A DNA stretch of 47,276 bases from Sanguibacter gelidistatuariae (GTDB lineage: Bacteria; Actinomycetota; Actinomycetes; Actinomycetales; Cellulomonadaceae): NCBI RefSeq assembly GCF_900096585.1, contig NZ_FMYH01000012.1:1-47276 (forward strand), read 5' to 3'. The position numbers and the translations under genes were made by a program. Below, piece after piece: positions 15,999 through 25,106 of this stretch. Position 1 is the first letter of the stretch; each line of letters begins with the position of its first letter. The notes beneath the pieces are model-generated. The model had not been told where the DNA came from, did not search any database, and saw only the letters and a list, made by a program, of their open reading frames with translations.

Positions 15999-16961
15999 TT
16001 AGCCCATGCTGGGCATTCTGAAGCGAGCACCGACATCGGCATTGGTCGCGGCGACACCGACGGCGAGAGGAGTCGTCGCTCGGCGATCGAGTTCCGGGAG
16101 GACCACGGAGCGCAACCTGAGATCGCGGGCCTGCTGCTGGGAGTGCGGCGATGCTGCGAGGACCACGGGGACCTGACGCCTGACGATCCGGTTCATCTCG
16201 CCTAGGAGTGCTGCTACTGACACGGACCGTCCGGACGCGAGGATCTTGGTGACAGTTCCTGTGTCGACCGGGCGGGACGCCACAGAGTCGAAGAAATCGA
16301 TCACCAGGCGTGCCGCATCCTCGGCGTAGAGGTAGTCGCGGAGGGTGTCCAGCGATACGTAGACGTTGATCGGCGCACCGGTGTGGTGCGCTCTGCTGAG
16401 CTGAGAGATCAGACCTTGTTGCTTGGACAGGTTCTGTCCTGGCCCGTAAAGGTTCGCCAGCCGTCCCACGGCAACGCGGACTCCAGCCTCGGAGAGGTGG
16501 CCGAAGGAACGCTCGCCGATCAGCTTGGCGTGGCCGTAAGCGGCGAGGGGGCGCGGCTCGGTAAGTTCGGAAAACGGGGGCTCGACCGATCCGGCATAGA
16601 CGCCTCCGGCCGAGGATGCGTAGAATACCGCACCTTGAGCGCGGGCATTCGCTGATAGCGACGTAATCGTCGTGATGAGCACGTTCTGTGCGCGTGACTC
16701 GGCCGCAAGGTCTGCTTGAGCCGTCGAAGTGACACCCGCTCCTGCTGCCCAGACGATGCGCCACGGCTCGTCTCCAGACGCGCTCAGTAGCTCGGCGACA
16801 GCGGTTCTGAGATCCTCCGCGACTCGGTCGAGGTGGCTCCACTCGATCTTTGCTGCCCTGACCGTCGTTCCGCGTCTGGTGTATTCACGGAACAGCGACC
16901 TGCCGAGGAGGCCGTTCGCTCCGATGACGAGCACGCGGGGGGTGGCATTCGGGATCGCCAT
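15999..16961 (-). CDS. NAD-dependent epimerase/dehydratase (extended SDR)
   Basis: I chose the ATG at 16961, four bases after the upstream stop, because the Rossmann motif RVLVIGANGLLGRSLF then lies at the N-terminus. ATGs at 17000 and 17003 are in-frame alternatives. The 320-residue protein has the catalytic Tyr-Lys pair in AAYGHAKLIGE, with the upstream Ser in FYASSAGGVYAG, and GRLANLYGPGQNLSKQQGLI, DTLRDYLYAEDAARLVIDFF. It is a sugar-nucleotide-modifying SDR that probably makes or epimerises the donor used by the neighbouring GtrB-like enzyme. The exact substrate cannot be assigned. Confidence 0.86.
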   Translation of the reverse strand: MAIPNATPRVLVIGANGLLGRSLFREYTRRGTTVRAAKIEWSHLDRVAEDLRTAVAELLSASGDEPWRIVWAAGAGVTSTAQADLAAESRAQNVLITTITSLSANARAQGAVFYASSAGGVYAGSVEPPFSELTEPRPLAAYGHAKLIGERSFGHLSEAGVRVAVGRLANLYGPGQNLSKQQGLISQLSRAHHTGAPINVYVSLDTLRDYLYAEDAARLVIDFFDSVASRPVDTGTVTKILASGRSVSVAALLGEMNRIVRRQVPVVLAASPHSQQQARDLRLRSVVLPELDRRATTPLAVGVAATNADVGARFRMPSMG

Positions 16962-16965
16962 GCTC

Positions 16966-18006
16966 TCAGCGACTGTCCGCGCCGCGGTCGGTTGTGCCAT
17001 CATGCAACTTTCGGGTTCTGCCCAGAGGACCGTACTGAGGGTCACTGACGATGAGGTACGGGGGTTTCCCGATTGCCGCGTTGACGGCGACCCCGATATA
17101 TTCGGCCACCACGCCCATCGAGAAGAGGATGAGACCGGAGGTCAGGAGGATCACTACCATCGTCGATGTCCATCCTGTGGGTACAGTCCCGCCTGTGAGC
17201 CGACTGGCAGCGAGGATGATCGCGAACGCAATGCCAGTGACGGCTGTCAGCGCGCCGAGTATCGAGACCAGTCGTAGGCCCCGAGTGCCCGAGGACAGGA
17301 CCATCCGCCAGAAGTGCGAGAGAAGCCTGCGGGGGGAGTACCCAGACGTGCGCTCACCCTCCGAACGGAGCGTGACAGGTGCCGTCGTGACGTCGCCAGC
17401 GACCCAGCCCAGCGCGACGTCGAGATAGACGCCGGCTCCGGCGTATGCGGCGGCCGACCGGCCGACCTCTCCGAGCATGAGGCGAAAGCTCTGGTAGCGA
17501 GTCGCGCTCGCGTCTCCCATCATCGCCTTGACGATCCACTTCGCGACTTTGGACGTTGCGTTGCGGAAGAGCCCGTGGGGTGCGGCGTTCGTAGCCTCCG
17601 CGTATACGAGGCTTGCTTGATCGACGAGGGCGGCGTCAAGGAGAGAACCAATGTCGGACGGATTGTGCTGGCCATCCTCGTCCATCGTGACGATCCAGTC
17701 CCCCCCTGAGGACGCCATGCCAGCGATCGTCGCTGCATGCTGTCCGAAGTTTCGACTCAGCCACACGGGACGCACGTAGTCGAGTTCCTCGGCGAGACCA
17801 CGGATCGTGTCACCGGAGCCGTCTGGCCCATGGTCATCGACGAGCAGCACCTCAGACACGACGGCCTGATGCCCCAGCGCGGTCTGGAACGGTTGGGTGA
17901 ATGCGTCGATCTCGGCGAGCAGCGGGCGGAGCGTTTGGGCGCCCTGATACACGGGAATAATGATGGAGAGCTTGTGCACTGGGGCAATGCTGTCGTCGGG
18001 GGTCAC
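16966..18006 (-). CDS. GT2 polyprenyl-phosphate sugar synthase (GtrB/ArnC-like), two membrane segments
   Basis: The 346-residue protein starts at GTG 18006. Motifs: LSIIIPVYQGAQTLRPLL, LLVDDHGPDGSGDTI, SRNFGQHAATIAGMA, TMDEDGQHNPSDI (DxD), and a two-helix membrane hairpin (about 240-265 and 275-305) ending MGVVAEYIGVAVNAAIGKPPY, very like GtrB/ArnC. It loads a sugar on polyprenyl phosphate. Its -10 box TAGACT lies exactly six bases before the GTG (leaderless) and overlaps the -10 box of the divergent GtrA-like gene, so the two halves of a Gtr-type module share one promoter. It lies 4 bases upstream of the SDR gene in an operon. Confidence 0.9.
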   Translation of the reverse strand: MTPDDSIAPVHKLSIIIPVYQGAQTLRPLLAEIDAFTQPFQTALGHQAVVSEVLLVDDHGPDGSGDTIRGLAEELDYVRPVWLSRNFGQHAATIAGMASSGGDWIVTMDEDGQHNPSDIGSLLDAALVDQASLVYAEATNAAPHGLFRNATSKVAKWIVKAMMGDASATRYQSFRLMLGEVGRSAAAYAGAGVYLDVALGWVAGDVTTAPVTLRSEGERTSGYSPRRLLSHFWRMVLSSGTRGLRLVSILGALTAVTGIAFAIILAASRLTGGTVPTGWTSTMVVILLTSGLILFSMGVVAEYIGVAVNAAIGKPPYLIVSDPQYGPLGRTRKLHDGTTDRGADSR

Positions 18007-18018
18007 GCCTGTAGTCTA
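18007..18018. promoter_or_regulatory. Overlapping divergent -10 boxes between GtrB-like and GtrA-like genes
   Basis: TAGTCTA at 18012-18018 reads as TAGTCT toward the plus-strand gene and, on the minus strand, as TAGACT (18018-18013) toward 18006. The minus-strand box is six bases from its GTG (leaderless). Only one polymerase could load at a time. Confidence 0.55.
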
Positions 18019-18069
18019 GGCACTGTGGGCGCTTGTCCCTTGTGCGCGCAAGTGAGGATGGAGCATTCG

Positions 18070-18621
18070 GTGGCCGAGGCTGGACCTGTAGAGCGTGGGC
18101 CGCTGTTCCGTATTGTCCGCGACCAACGTGTGGCTTTTGTCATCGTCGGCGGTTTCAACACGATGCTCGGTACGGCGCTGTTCGTCCTATTTCAGCTGGT
18201 GTTCGAGCGGCTCGAAGTCGGCCGGTTCGACTACGTCCTCAGCCTCGTCTGTGCCCACGCGGGCTCGGTGATGTGCTCCTTCGGTATGCAGCGCACGCTC
18301 GTCTTCCGCGTACGCGGGCACTTCTGGCGGGATTTCGTCAGGTTCACCGGCGTGAGCATGGGAGCACTAGGGCTGAATCTAGTGCTGCTCACCATCTTGG
18401 TCGAGGGTGCACATTTACCCAAAATTCCTGCACAACTGATTGTCACGCTCGTGATTGCTGTCGGGACGTACTTCCTCCACAGGGACTTCTCGTTCCGACG
18501 AGGTGATCGACGCTCTCGCAAGCCTGACACGACCGACCCGGAGAAGCCCGAACGAGCTGGCGCAACCGTCCTGAATGTCGAGGCACGGATCGACGGCCCA
18601 ACCCAGAGGAGGGTCCAGTGA
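18070..18621 (+). CDS. gtrA: GtrA-family small membrane protein (probable lipid-sugar flippase)
   Basis: I chose the GTG at 18070 because GGAG (18060-18063) stands six bases before it; ATG 18058 is the alternative. About 183 residues with four membrane helices of the GtrA-like domain: FVIVGGFNTMLGTALFVLF, YVLSLVCAHAGSVMCSF, FTGVSMGALGLNLVLLTIL and LIVTLVIAVGTYFLHRDFSF, the last typical of the family end (the YF..HR.FSF ending). A charged tail follows. GtrA proteins are thought to move polyprenyl-P-sugars across the membrane. It shares a promoter with the GtrB-like gene and is coupled by GTGA to the next GT2 gene. Confidence 0.87.
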   Translation: MAEAGPVERGPLFRIVRDQRVAFVIVGGFNTMLGTALFVLFQLVFERLEVGRFDYVLSLVCAHAGSVMCSFGMQRTLVFRVRGHFWRDFVRFTGVSMGALGLNLVLLTILVEGAHLPKIPAQLIVTLVIAVGTYFLHRDFSFRRGDRRSRKPDTTDPEKPERAGATVLNVEARIDGPTQRRVQ

Positions 18622-19472
18622 CTCCGCGAGTGTCCGTCGTCGTGCCTAGCTACAACAACGTCGATTTCATAGCCGAGACGATGCGGTCGATCCTCGCTCA
18701 GACGTTCACCGAGTTCGAACTCGTAGTTGCCGACCACTCCTCCACCGACGGCACGTGGGAGGCACTCGAGGAGTTTCGGGGTGACTCAAGGGTGCGGTTG
18801 GTCCGCACTCCTGCTGGGGGTGGCGCACCAGCAAACTGGAATCGCGTGAGCCGTCTCGCCACCGGCGACTTCGTCAAACTTGTCTGCGGTGACGATCTTA
18901 TCCACCCCACGATGCTCGAGCGTCAGCTCGCCGCAGTGGAAGCGTTGGGGGAACGGGGCGCGGACATCGTCCTCGTGGCCTCGCAGCGCGACCTCGTCGA
19001 TGCGAGGGGCAAAGTCTTCGTCCGTGGTCGTGGCCTGGGCCGACTGTCTGGTGTCGTCGACGGGCAGAAGGCTCTGCGCGCCACTGTGCGGTCGGGTGGG
19101 AACCTGTTCGGTGAGCCTGCCTGCGTGCTCATCCGCCGGTCAGCGCTCGAGGCTGTGGGGTGGTGGCAGGATCTCGGCTACTACCTCGACGTCGGCAGCT
19201 ACGCCCGAGTCATCGTCCACGGTGACATCATCGCGCTGCGAGAGCCCCTGGCGTCGTTCCGGGTGAGTGCGCAGCAGTGGTCGGTGAGGCTCTTGCGCCA
19301 GCAGGCCCGCGAGGCTGCGGACTTTCATGCCTCGGCTCGCGATCTGGCACCATCAGCGATCTCGGGTGCAGACGTCCGGCTTGGTAACGTCAGGGCAAAG
19401 ATTCTCGCGCTGCAACGCCGAGTCGCGTACGCACTACTGGGCGACCGGATGCGGCCAGCCTCGTCCACCTGA
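18618..19472 (+). CDS. GT2 glycosyltransferase
   Basis: The GTG start overlaps the gtrA stop (GTGA) and has SD AGGAGG. The 284-residue protein has the canonical GT2 start VSVVVPSYNNVDFIAETM, VVADHSSTDGTWEAL and metal site VCGDDLIHPTML, then RSGGNLFGEPACVLIRRSAL, GYYLDVGSYARVI and a short helical end. No membrane segments. The substrate is unknown. The convergent GT-C gene ends 33 bases downstream. Confidence 0.88.
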   Translation: MTPRVSVVVPSYNNVDFIAETMRSILAQTFTEFELVVADHSSTDGTWEALEEFRGDSRVRLVRTPAGGGAPANWNRVSRLATGDFVKLVCGDDLIHPTMLERQLAAVEALGERGADIVLVASQRDLVDARGKVFVRGRGLGRLSGVVDGQKALRATVRSGGNLFGEPACVLIRRSALEAVGWWQDLGYYLDVGSYARVIVHGDIIALREPLASFRVSAQQWSVRLLRQQAREAADFHASARDLAPSAISGADVRLGNVRAKILALQRRVAYALLGDRMRPASST

Positions 19473-19504
19473 GGTCGTGAGTAGGCAGCCCTTGATACAG
19501 GCTG

Positions 19505-21187
19505 TCAGCGGTCCGGCGGGACCGAGTGGATCTCGATGCTCGGCCCGACGAGCCCACCACCAGCCAGGGACAGCAGATAGCTCAATGAGCGAGCAGTGTT
19601 GACCGCCTCGATCGCCGACCCATCACCTCGGGGGGTCGGGTCCCAGGTCTGCACCGTCGGGAACTGCTCGTCGAGGAGTTCGTAGATTCTCTGCTGCTCC
19701 ACGTACTTGGGTTCGGCCATGAACCGTGCAGACATACCCGTGCTGGTCACGACGAACTTCGCATCGCTGGGAGTGGACATCGCGGACAGGCGGAGCCTGC
19801 CGTCGATGACAGCGAAGGCATCGAAGAATACCTTCGCAGCACCGGGGGACAACGGCGTGTAGCCCTCGTAGATCGAGTTGTCCGCCGTGATCGAGTGCTC
19901 ATGCGTATAGCCGAGCGAGGCCGTCCGTGTGTCAGTCGCCAGGAACGACGCCGTCGTGGCGGCGGAACCTGCCAGCAGGTTGACCCCTATGACGGCGGCC
20001 GCAACGGCGAGGACCGCGGTCGGCCACCGCGAATCGGGCCGGTTCTCGCGAACCCACACGACGGTGTAGTAGAGACCGATGGGCGCCACCAGGAGCGGCG
20101 TCACGTACATCGGCAGTCCCCACCGGTCCCAATGCAGCTCGAGGCGGCTCAAGCCGACCCACATCACCAGCCCGAGCATGAGGGGCACAGCCTGCACGAG
20201 GCGCAAGCGGACGGCCCAGAAGATTCCAAGAGCGACGCACAGGACGAGGAGCGCTCCAGCCGAGACAGCGAAATCACGTGCGTAGAACGCCATGTTGCCG
20301 GACCAGTCCAGTCCGTCCGCACCCAGGTGACCAGTCGAGTTCTGGCCGGTCACCTGTTCGCGCACAGCCGCCAGATTGGTGAAGAGCACCGGGGAGAGCA
20401 AGAACAGGAAAGCAAAGACTGCGCCAATGGCCCCGGCGCCGTGGGAGAAGAAACGAAGCCATGCCCTGTCGCGGACCACCCCGATGATGACGACGACTGC
20501 GATGACCACGGCGGCGAGGGCGCCTGGGTACTTGATGGTCACGGCGAGCGAGACTCCCAAGCAGGCCAGAAGCAGGTCACGCCATGTCGCGGACTCGAGA
20601 TAGCGCATGCTGGCGAGGACGACCAGCATGCAGGCGCAGGCGAGCGGGACGTCTGGCGTCGCAAAGTGGGAGTTCTCGATGAACGGGGGAAAGAAGGCTA
20701 CTGCCATCGCGCTGAGCAGACCCACGGGACGGGCGAAACGCTTGCCGATGAGGTAGGCCAAGACGATCATCGCGATGCCGAAGACGGCCGTGATGAGTCG
20801 CGAGATGAGGTAGAAGGATGCCTGGTCCTGGGCGAACCAGACCTCTGGGCTCATTCCGTGTAGAAGATGGGAGTAGGCCTGGTAAGCGAGATAGCTCAAC
20901 TGCATCTCAAGGTGGTCCGGCCGGAAGAAGTACCCGGGCTCGAATGAGTTTCGCGCCGACATGTCGATGGCACCGTTGACTACGACCCACTCGTCTGCGT
21001 GGAGTGTGAGAGGTAGTCCCCAGGCCAGTCCGCCGAGGCGAAATACTGACCCGAGTGCGAGGGTCGTGACGAACAGCCAGCGTGTCACGTCCCACCCGCT
21101 CCTGAAGGAACGTGGGGGAGCGGTTGTGTCGTGCGCAGCGCGGTGTCTTGCGGACGAGGGATGGGCCGTGGTGGCTTCGGTCGACAC
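19505..21187 (-). CDS. GT-C family membrane glycosyltransferase (PMT_2/ArnT-like)
   Basis: GTG start at 21187 with SD AGGAG. The 560-residue protein has about 11-12 membrane helices. The first periplasmic loop reads GLPLTLHADEWVVVNGAIDM: the DE pair after helix 1 is the catalytic-site hallmark of ArnT/PMT-like GT-C enzymes. RPVGLLSAMAVAFFPPFIENSHFATPDVPLA is a very typical PMT_2 stretch. A soluble extracytoplasmic domain closes the protein (about 425-560). It transfers a sugar from polyprenyl phosphate to a wall glycan or protein outside the cell. Likely donors come from the GtrB-like enzymes at 14891 or 16966. Confidence 0.88.
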   Translation of the reverse strand: MSTEATTAHPSSARHRAAHDTTAPPRSFRSGWDVTRWLFVTTLALGSVFRLGGLAWGLPLTLHADEWVVVNGAIDMSARNSFEPGYFFRPDHLEMQLSYLAYQAYSHLLHGMSPEVWFAQDQASFYLISRLITAVFGIAMIVLAYLIGKRFARPVGLLSAMAVAFFPPFIENSHFATPDVPLACACMLVVLASMRYLESATWRDLLLACLGVSLAVTIKYPGALAAVVIAVVVIIGVVRDRAWLRFFSHGAGAIGAVFAFLFLLSPVLFTNLAAVREQVTGQNSTGHLGADGLDWSGNMAFYARDFAVSAGALLVLCVALGIFWAVRLRLVQAVPLMLGLVMWVGLSRLELHWDRWGLPMYVTPLLVAPIGLYYTVVWVRENRPDSRWPTAVLAVAAAVIGVNLLAGSAATTASFLATDTRTASLGYTHEHSITADNSIYEGYTPLSPGAAKVFFDAFAVIDGRLRLSAMSTPSDAKFVVTSTGMSARFMAEPKYVEQQRIYELLDEQFPTVQTWDPTPRGDGSAIEAVNTARSLSYLLSLAGGGLVGPSIEIHSVPPDR

Positions 21188-21266
21188 GCAGGAACTCCTA
21201 GGGTGCAGTGCAGGGCGGGACCGCGTGTGCGCGGGGCCGTGACAAGTCTATGGGTCTGTGGAGGTG

Positions 21267-22226
21267 CTAGCCGAGCGTGGTCGGCCGGTCCGTCAGCTCG
21301 ACGCGACCCCGCTTATGGTGTCGTTCGAGGGCGATCCCGACGCCGGCGAGGGTGAGGTCGACAACGGTCAACAGAGCCCGGCTCGCCAGGACGACCATGA
21401 GGACTGCCCCTGACCCGAGAGATCCGCCGAGGACGAGGAGAAGCACGGCCTCGCGAGCGCCGGCCCCTGCGGGGACGAAGACGACCAGGAATCCGACCAC
21501 CCAGGCCAAGGCATAACCGCCGACCGCCAGAGCGAGCGTCTGACCGGACATCGGCAAACCTAGCCCGGTCGCCAGCAGCCAGACCTGGAGGCCGGCCACG
21601 AGCCACGACGCGACCGCCCAGCCGACCGACGCGGTCAGGCCGCGAGCGGTGAGGGGATGCTCGAGTGGCTCGCGCCGCGTGAGACGGAAAATCCACGCGA
21701 TGACACGGTTCATCACAGCCGGGACTAGGAGCACCATGAGCAACGGAGCGCCCCAAAGGGCCCACCGCCACACTCCCAACACCTCGGCAGGGGCCAGGGC
21801 GAAGGCCACGCAGCCAACTGCTGCGCCCGAGGCGATCGACACCAATACGGCGACGGTCATCGCCGTGACAGATCGGCGCCGGGGGATCTGGCGGTCGGCA
21901 CCGAGCTCGGCTGCGGCGACGATGTTCCAGACGCCTCCCGGTATGTACTTCCCGATCTGGCTGACACCGAAGAGCGAAGTTGCAGCCCCCAACGGAAGGT
22001 GAGACCCGAGATCGGTGAGGATCCGTCGCCACGACAGGAGTGTGAGCCAGACGTAGACGAAGGACGCGACAGTCGCCCCGGCGATCGTCAGTGGTGACAG
22101 TTCCTCCGCAGCCAGAACCAGGTCGGCCCAGTTCGCCCAGACGGCGTAGACCGCGATGGCCAGTGCGACACCCAGAAATACCCAGCGGGTGACAGGCGAG
22201 CGGAGCGCCCCCACTATCCGCTTCAT
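21267..22226 (-). CDS. Flippase-like integral membrane protein (LPG_synthase_TM/UPF0104 family)
   Basis: The 319-residue protein has about eight membrane helices. The family's central motif GVSQIGKYIPGGVWNIVAA and the FVPAGAGAREAVLLLVL segment are plain. Members include the flippase half of MprF and proteins found in many wall-glycan loci; the function here is probably lipid or lipid-sugar translocation, or support of a GT-C enzyme. It starts in an ATGA overlap with the upstream GT4 gene (22223-22226), so the two are made together. Confidence 0.88.
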   Translation of the reverse strand: MKRIVGALRSPVTRWVFLGVALAIAVYAVWANWADLVLAAEELSPLTIAGATVASFVYVWLTLLSWRRILTDLGSHLPLGAATSLFGVSQIGKYIPGGVWNIVAAAELGADRQIPRRRSVTAMTVAVLVSIASGAAVGCVAFALAPAEVLGVWRWALWGAPLLMVLLVPAVMNRVIAWIFRLTRREPLEHPLTARGLTASVGWAVASWLVAGLQVWLLATGLGLPMSGQTLALAVGGYALAWVVGFLVVFVPAGAGAREAVLLLVLGGSLGSGAVLMVVLASRALLTVVDLTLAGVGIALERHHKRGRVELTDRPTTLG

Positions 22227-23326
22227 GCTTGGCGTCGGGGTTCGAGGCGGAGCACGGTGAGCAGTGGCAGGACAACTTGTGTCGCTGAGAACTGCTCGGC
22301 GGCCGCACGGGACCGGGCGCGCAGCTCGTTGACCGCCGCGGGATGCTCCGCGAGCCGTGTGATCTCGCGGGCTAGTGCCTGCGGGTCTGCCGCCGGTACC
22401 AGGGCGACGATGTCGCCCACGGTCCGGCGTTGGGGTGCGGTGTCACTCGTGATGACCGCGCACCCTGCAGCGATGCCCTCGTAGACCTTGTTGGGGACGA
22501 CACGCATAGCCTTCGGGGTGTCAGCGAAGATCCCAAGGCACAGATCGTGTGCAGCGACGATCGACGGCAGCTCGTGGGGATCGACCCACGAGTGCCAGGT
22601 GACCGCAGCGAACCTGTCGAGCCTGCGGTGGACCTCGGCAGAGTCTTGGCCTGAACCGATCATCGTCACGTGGAGCTGGGCGGCGGACTGGAGGACGACC
22701 TCGAGCGCTTCCGCGATGATCGCGGCACCCTGCAACGGGGTGAACATTCCGAAGAACACGATGCTCAGGCCGTCGTCCGTGCTGGCCTCTGTTGCGGCGT
22801 CGAACCACTCGGCGCGTGCGCCAACGGGGACGACGACCCCCCGAGTGCCCTGGGGAAGCATCTGCAGGTGCTCTTCAGTGTCGACCAGCGCGATGCTCGC
22901 GCAACGCAGCGCGGTCCGATCGAGGGCGGAGAGCACGAAGGCTTTGAGTCCGCCGGTACCGCGGTCGCGTGCGGTGTCGCCGGCGAACAGCAGGTGGTCC
23001 AGCACGATCGGTACGCCGCGGAACAGGACCCGTGCGAGAAGAACGTCGAAGTGCCCCATGTAGCCCACGACCACGGCGGACGGCCGCAGCCCGCGTCGCT
23101 TCAAGGCCCGCACGTCACGACCGAGAAGAGACCACGACTTGAGCAGGCGCCAGGCAAGCACGGGGAGCCGCCATGGCTCCTTGAGCATCCGGACGCGCTC
23201 GGCAGTCGAGATACCGAGAGGGTGGTTCAGCTCGGCGACGTCGTACCCATGCACGCGAAGTCCGTCGATGAGGATCCCGATGCGCGGATGACGAGCAGCC
23301 TCATAGGTGCCGAAGGCAAAAATCAT
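22223..23326 (-). CDS. GT4-like glycosyltransferase
   Basis: The 367-residue GT-B protein begins MIFAFGTYEAARHPRIGILI, with a hydrophobic acceptor-side segment (about 95-130: GHFDVLLARVLFRGVPIVLDHLL). The C-terminal half has IVFFGMFTPLQGAAIIAEAL, VTMIGSGQDSAEVHRRL, and VVPNKVYEGIAAGCAVITSD, the N-K-x-x-E form of the GT4 donor site. Actinobacterial relatives act on lipid-linked acceptors. No clear SD is seen at the ATG. Upstream 23327-23515 holds no gene I can support. Confidence 0.85.
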   Translation of the reverse strand: MIFAFGTYEAARHPRIGILIDGLRVHGYDVAELNHPLGISTAERVRMLKEPWRLPVLAWRLLKSWSLLGRDVRALKRRGLRPSAVVVGYMGHFDVLLARVLFRGVPIVLDHLLFAGDTARDRGTGGLKAFVLSALDRTALRCASIALVDTEEHLQMLPQGTRGVVVPVGARAEWFDAATEASTDDGLSIVFFGMFTPLQGAAIIAEALEVVLQSAAQLHVTMIGSGQDSAEVHRRLDRFAAVTWHSWVDPHELPSIVAAHDLCLGIFADTPKAMRVVPNKVYEGIAAGCAVITSDTAPQRRTVGDIVALVPAADPQALAREITRLAEHPAAVNELRARSRAAAEQFSATQVVLPLLTVLRLEPRRQA

Positions 23327-23515
23327 CGTTGCAGCAACCCTTCGAGCCTGCGATCCGCTGCGAGATCCCGCAAGGTCGCGGCGGCCGCGAGCAGTGAGAT
23401 TCGACAGCGCTGGTGCATGACTTGTTCGCTCCGCTCGATGTGGGGACAGGATTGGTCGACGCGGGAATGGAACCTCTCGCTGTCGGCCCTCAGTCTAGTC
23501 GGGCGCAATTTGCCT

Positions 23516-25106
23516 TCAGTTGACAGTGACCGTCCGAGATTCGATGATCGGGTTCCCAGAACCGGCTGGCCATCCGATCGCGTAGACGCGCACCGTGTGG
23601 GTGCCGGGCTGCGCCGGGATCGACGTGGCGAATCCGTGCTGTCGACCGGTCCCGAAGGTGTTGTCGATGTCCGGGCGGTCTCCGTTCGCCAGGAGACTGG
23701 CCACATGCGCCCCGTCGAGGTAGACATGGACCGCGACGGGAGACGTCGTGTCGAGATCGTGCGCCCAGCCTCGGACGTTGATCGTGCCGCTGGACGCCGA
23801 TGCTTCGTCGATCACGCCGTTCGCCGCCGTATTGGGGACGACGACCGTCTTGCAGCCCAGGTTGACCCGTTCCTTTGTGGTGGGGTCGGTGGCGCGGATG
23901 CACACTTCGTGGCTACCGGGTACGGCTGGAGCCGTCAACGAGAACCCCACGTCTGTGCGAGATATGCCGCCTACGTCGGTGCGTCGTACCGATGCAGTGC
24001 CCGACGCGATGACGGCCTGGTCGAGGAGGAGTTCGACGAAGACAGGCGCGTCGGAGTCGAGGTCCCAGGCCCACCCTGTTGCGGTGACGGAGGCGCTGGT
24101 GGATGGTTTTCCACCGCCGCCAGCCGTCGCTAGGTTCCCGGACACCTGGTCGACGGAACCGCTCGTGACGGAGTTCTCGACTGTGACCGTCCGGCAGCCG
24201 AGGTTCGGATTGGAGCCGCCTGAGGAGTCGATCGCGTAGACGCACACCGTATGGGCTCCGGCGATCGTGGCCAGCGAGGTGTCGAATCCGTGTGTCTCGC
24301 TGACCGCGTGAACGCGGGCGACGTCGGGTCGGGATGTGTTCGCGGTGACGCCTTTGGCGACCTTTCCGTCGACGTAGACGTGGACGCTGATGGGGTCCGT
24401 CGTGTCCCGGTCGAAGGCCCATCCTCGGACCTGCATGGTTCCTGGTCCGGTAGACACGAGCGAGTCGAACGAACCGGTCGGCGCGACGTTGATGACCGTC
24501 ACGACCCGGCAACCCACCAGCGGGTTCGATCCGCCGCTGGCATCGATCGCGTAGACGCAGACGGTGTGGCTGCCGTTGCTCACGGGGACGAGGGTGTCGA
24601 AGCCATGGTTGTCACCCAGCCCGAAGGCACGGCCGATGTCGGCCCGCGGCGAGTCAGAGACGGTCGCTCGCGACATCTTGCCATCGACATAGATGTGGAC
24701 CGAGATGGGTGCGGTGGTGTCGGGGTCGAGAGCCCAGCCTCGAACCTGGACGGCCCCAGGCGTGGGTGTGGCGTTGTCGAAGGTCCCCCGCGGCGCCTGG
24801 TTGGTCACCGTGACCGTCGAGCACCCCAGATAGGTGTTGGCGCCCTTCGACGAGTCGATCGCATAGACACAGACAGAATGCGTCCCTCCCGAAGACGGGA
24901 TGTTTACGTCGAAGCCGTGCGCTGCCCCGTTGCCATAGACGCTCGCTACATCGGGTCGGCTGCCATCAGCGAGGGACGCCGTGGCGACCTTCCCGTCGAC
25001 GTAGACATGGACGTTGATCGATGCGCTGGTGTCAGGATCCAATGCCCAACCGCGGACTCTGATGCTCCCCACTCCCGACGCGGAGGACACCGAGTCGACC
25101 ACGCCG
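23516..25106 (-). repeat. Five protein-coding ~104-codon repeats in the lysozyme-like protein
   Basis: Read on the minus strand, the five copies share VRGW, DPDT, YVDG, RPDV, HGFD and VCVYAID blocks. They diverge enough at DNA level to have been separate for long. Confidence 0.82.

Noticed and set aside
22670-24133. 487-codon plus-strand open frame
   Set aside because: It spans the ends of two real minus-strand genes and the gap between them, with no motif and low-complexity composition.
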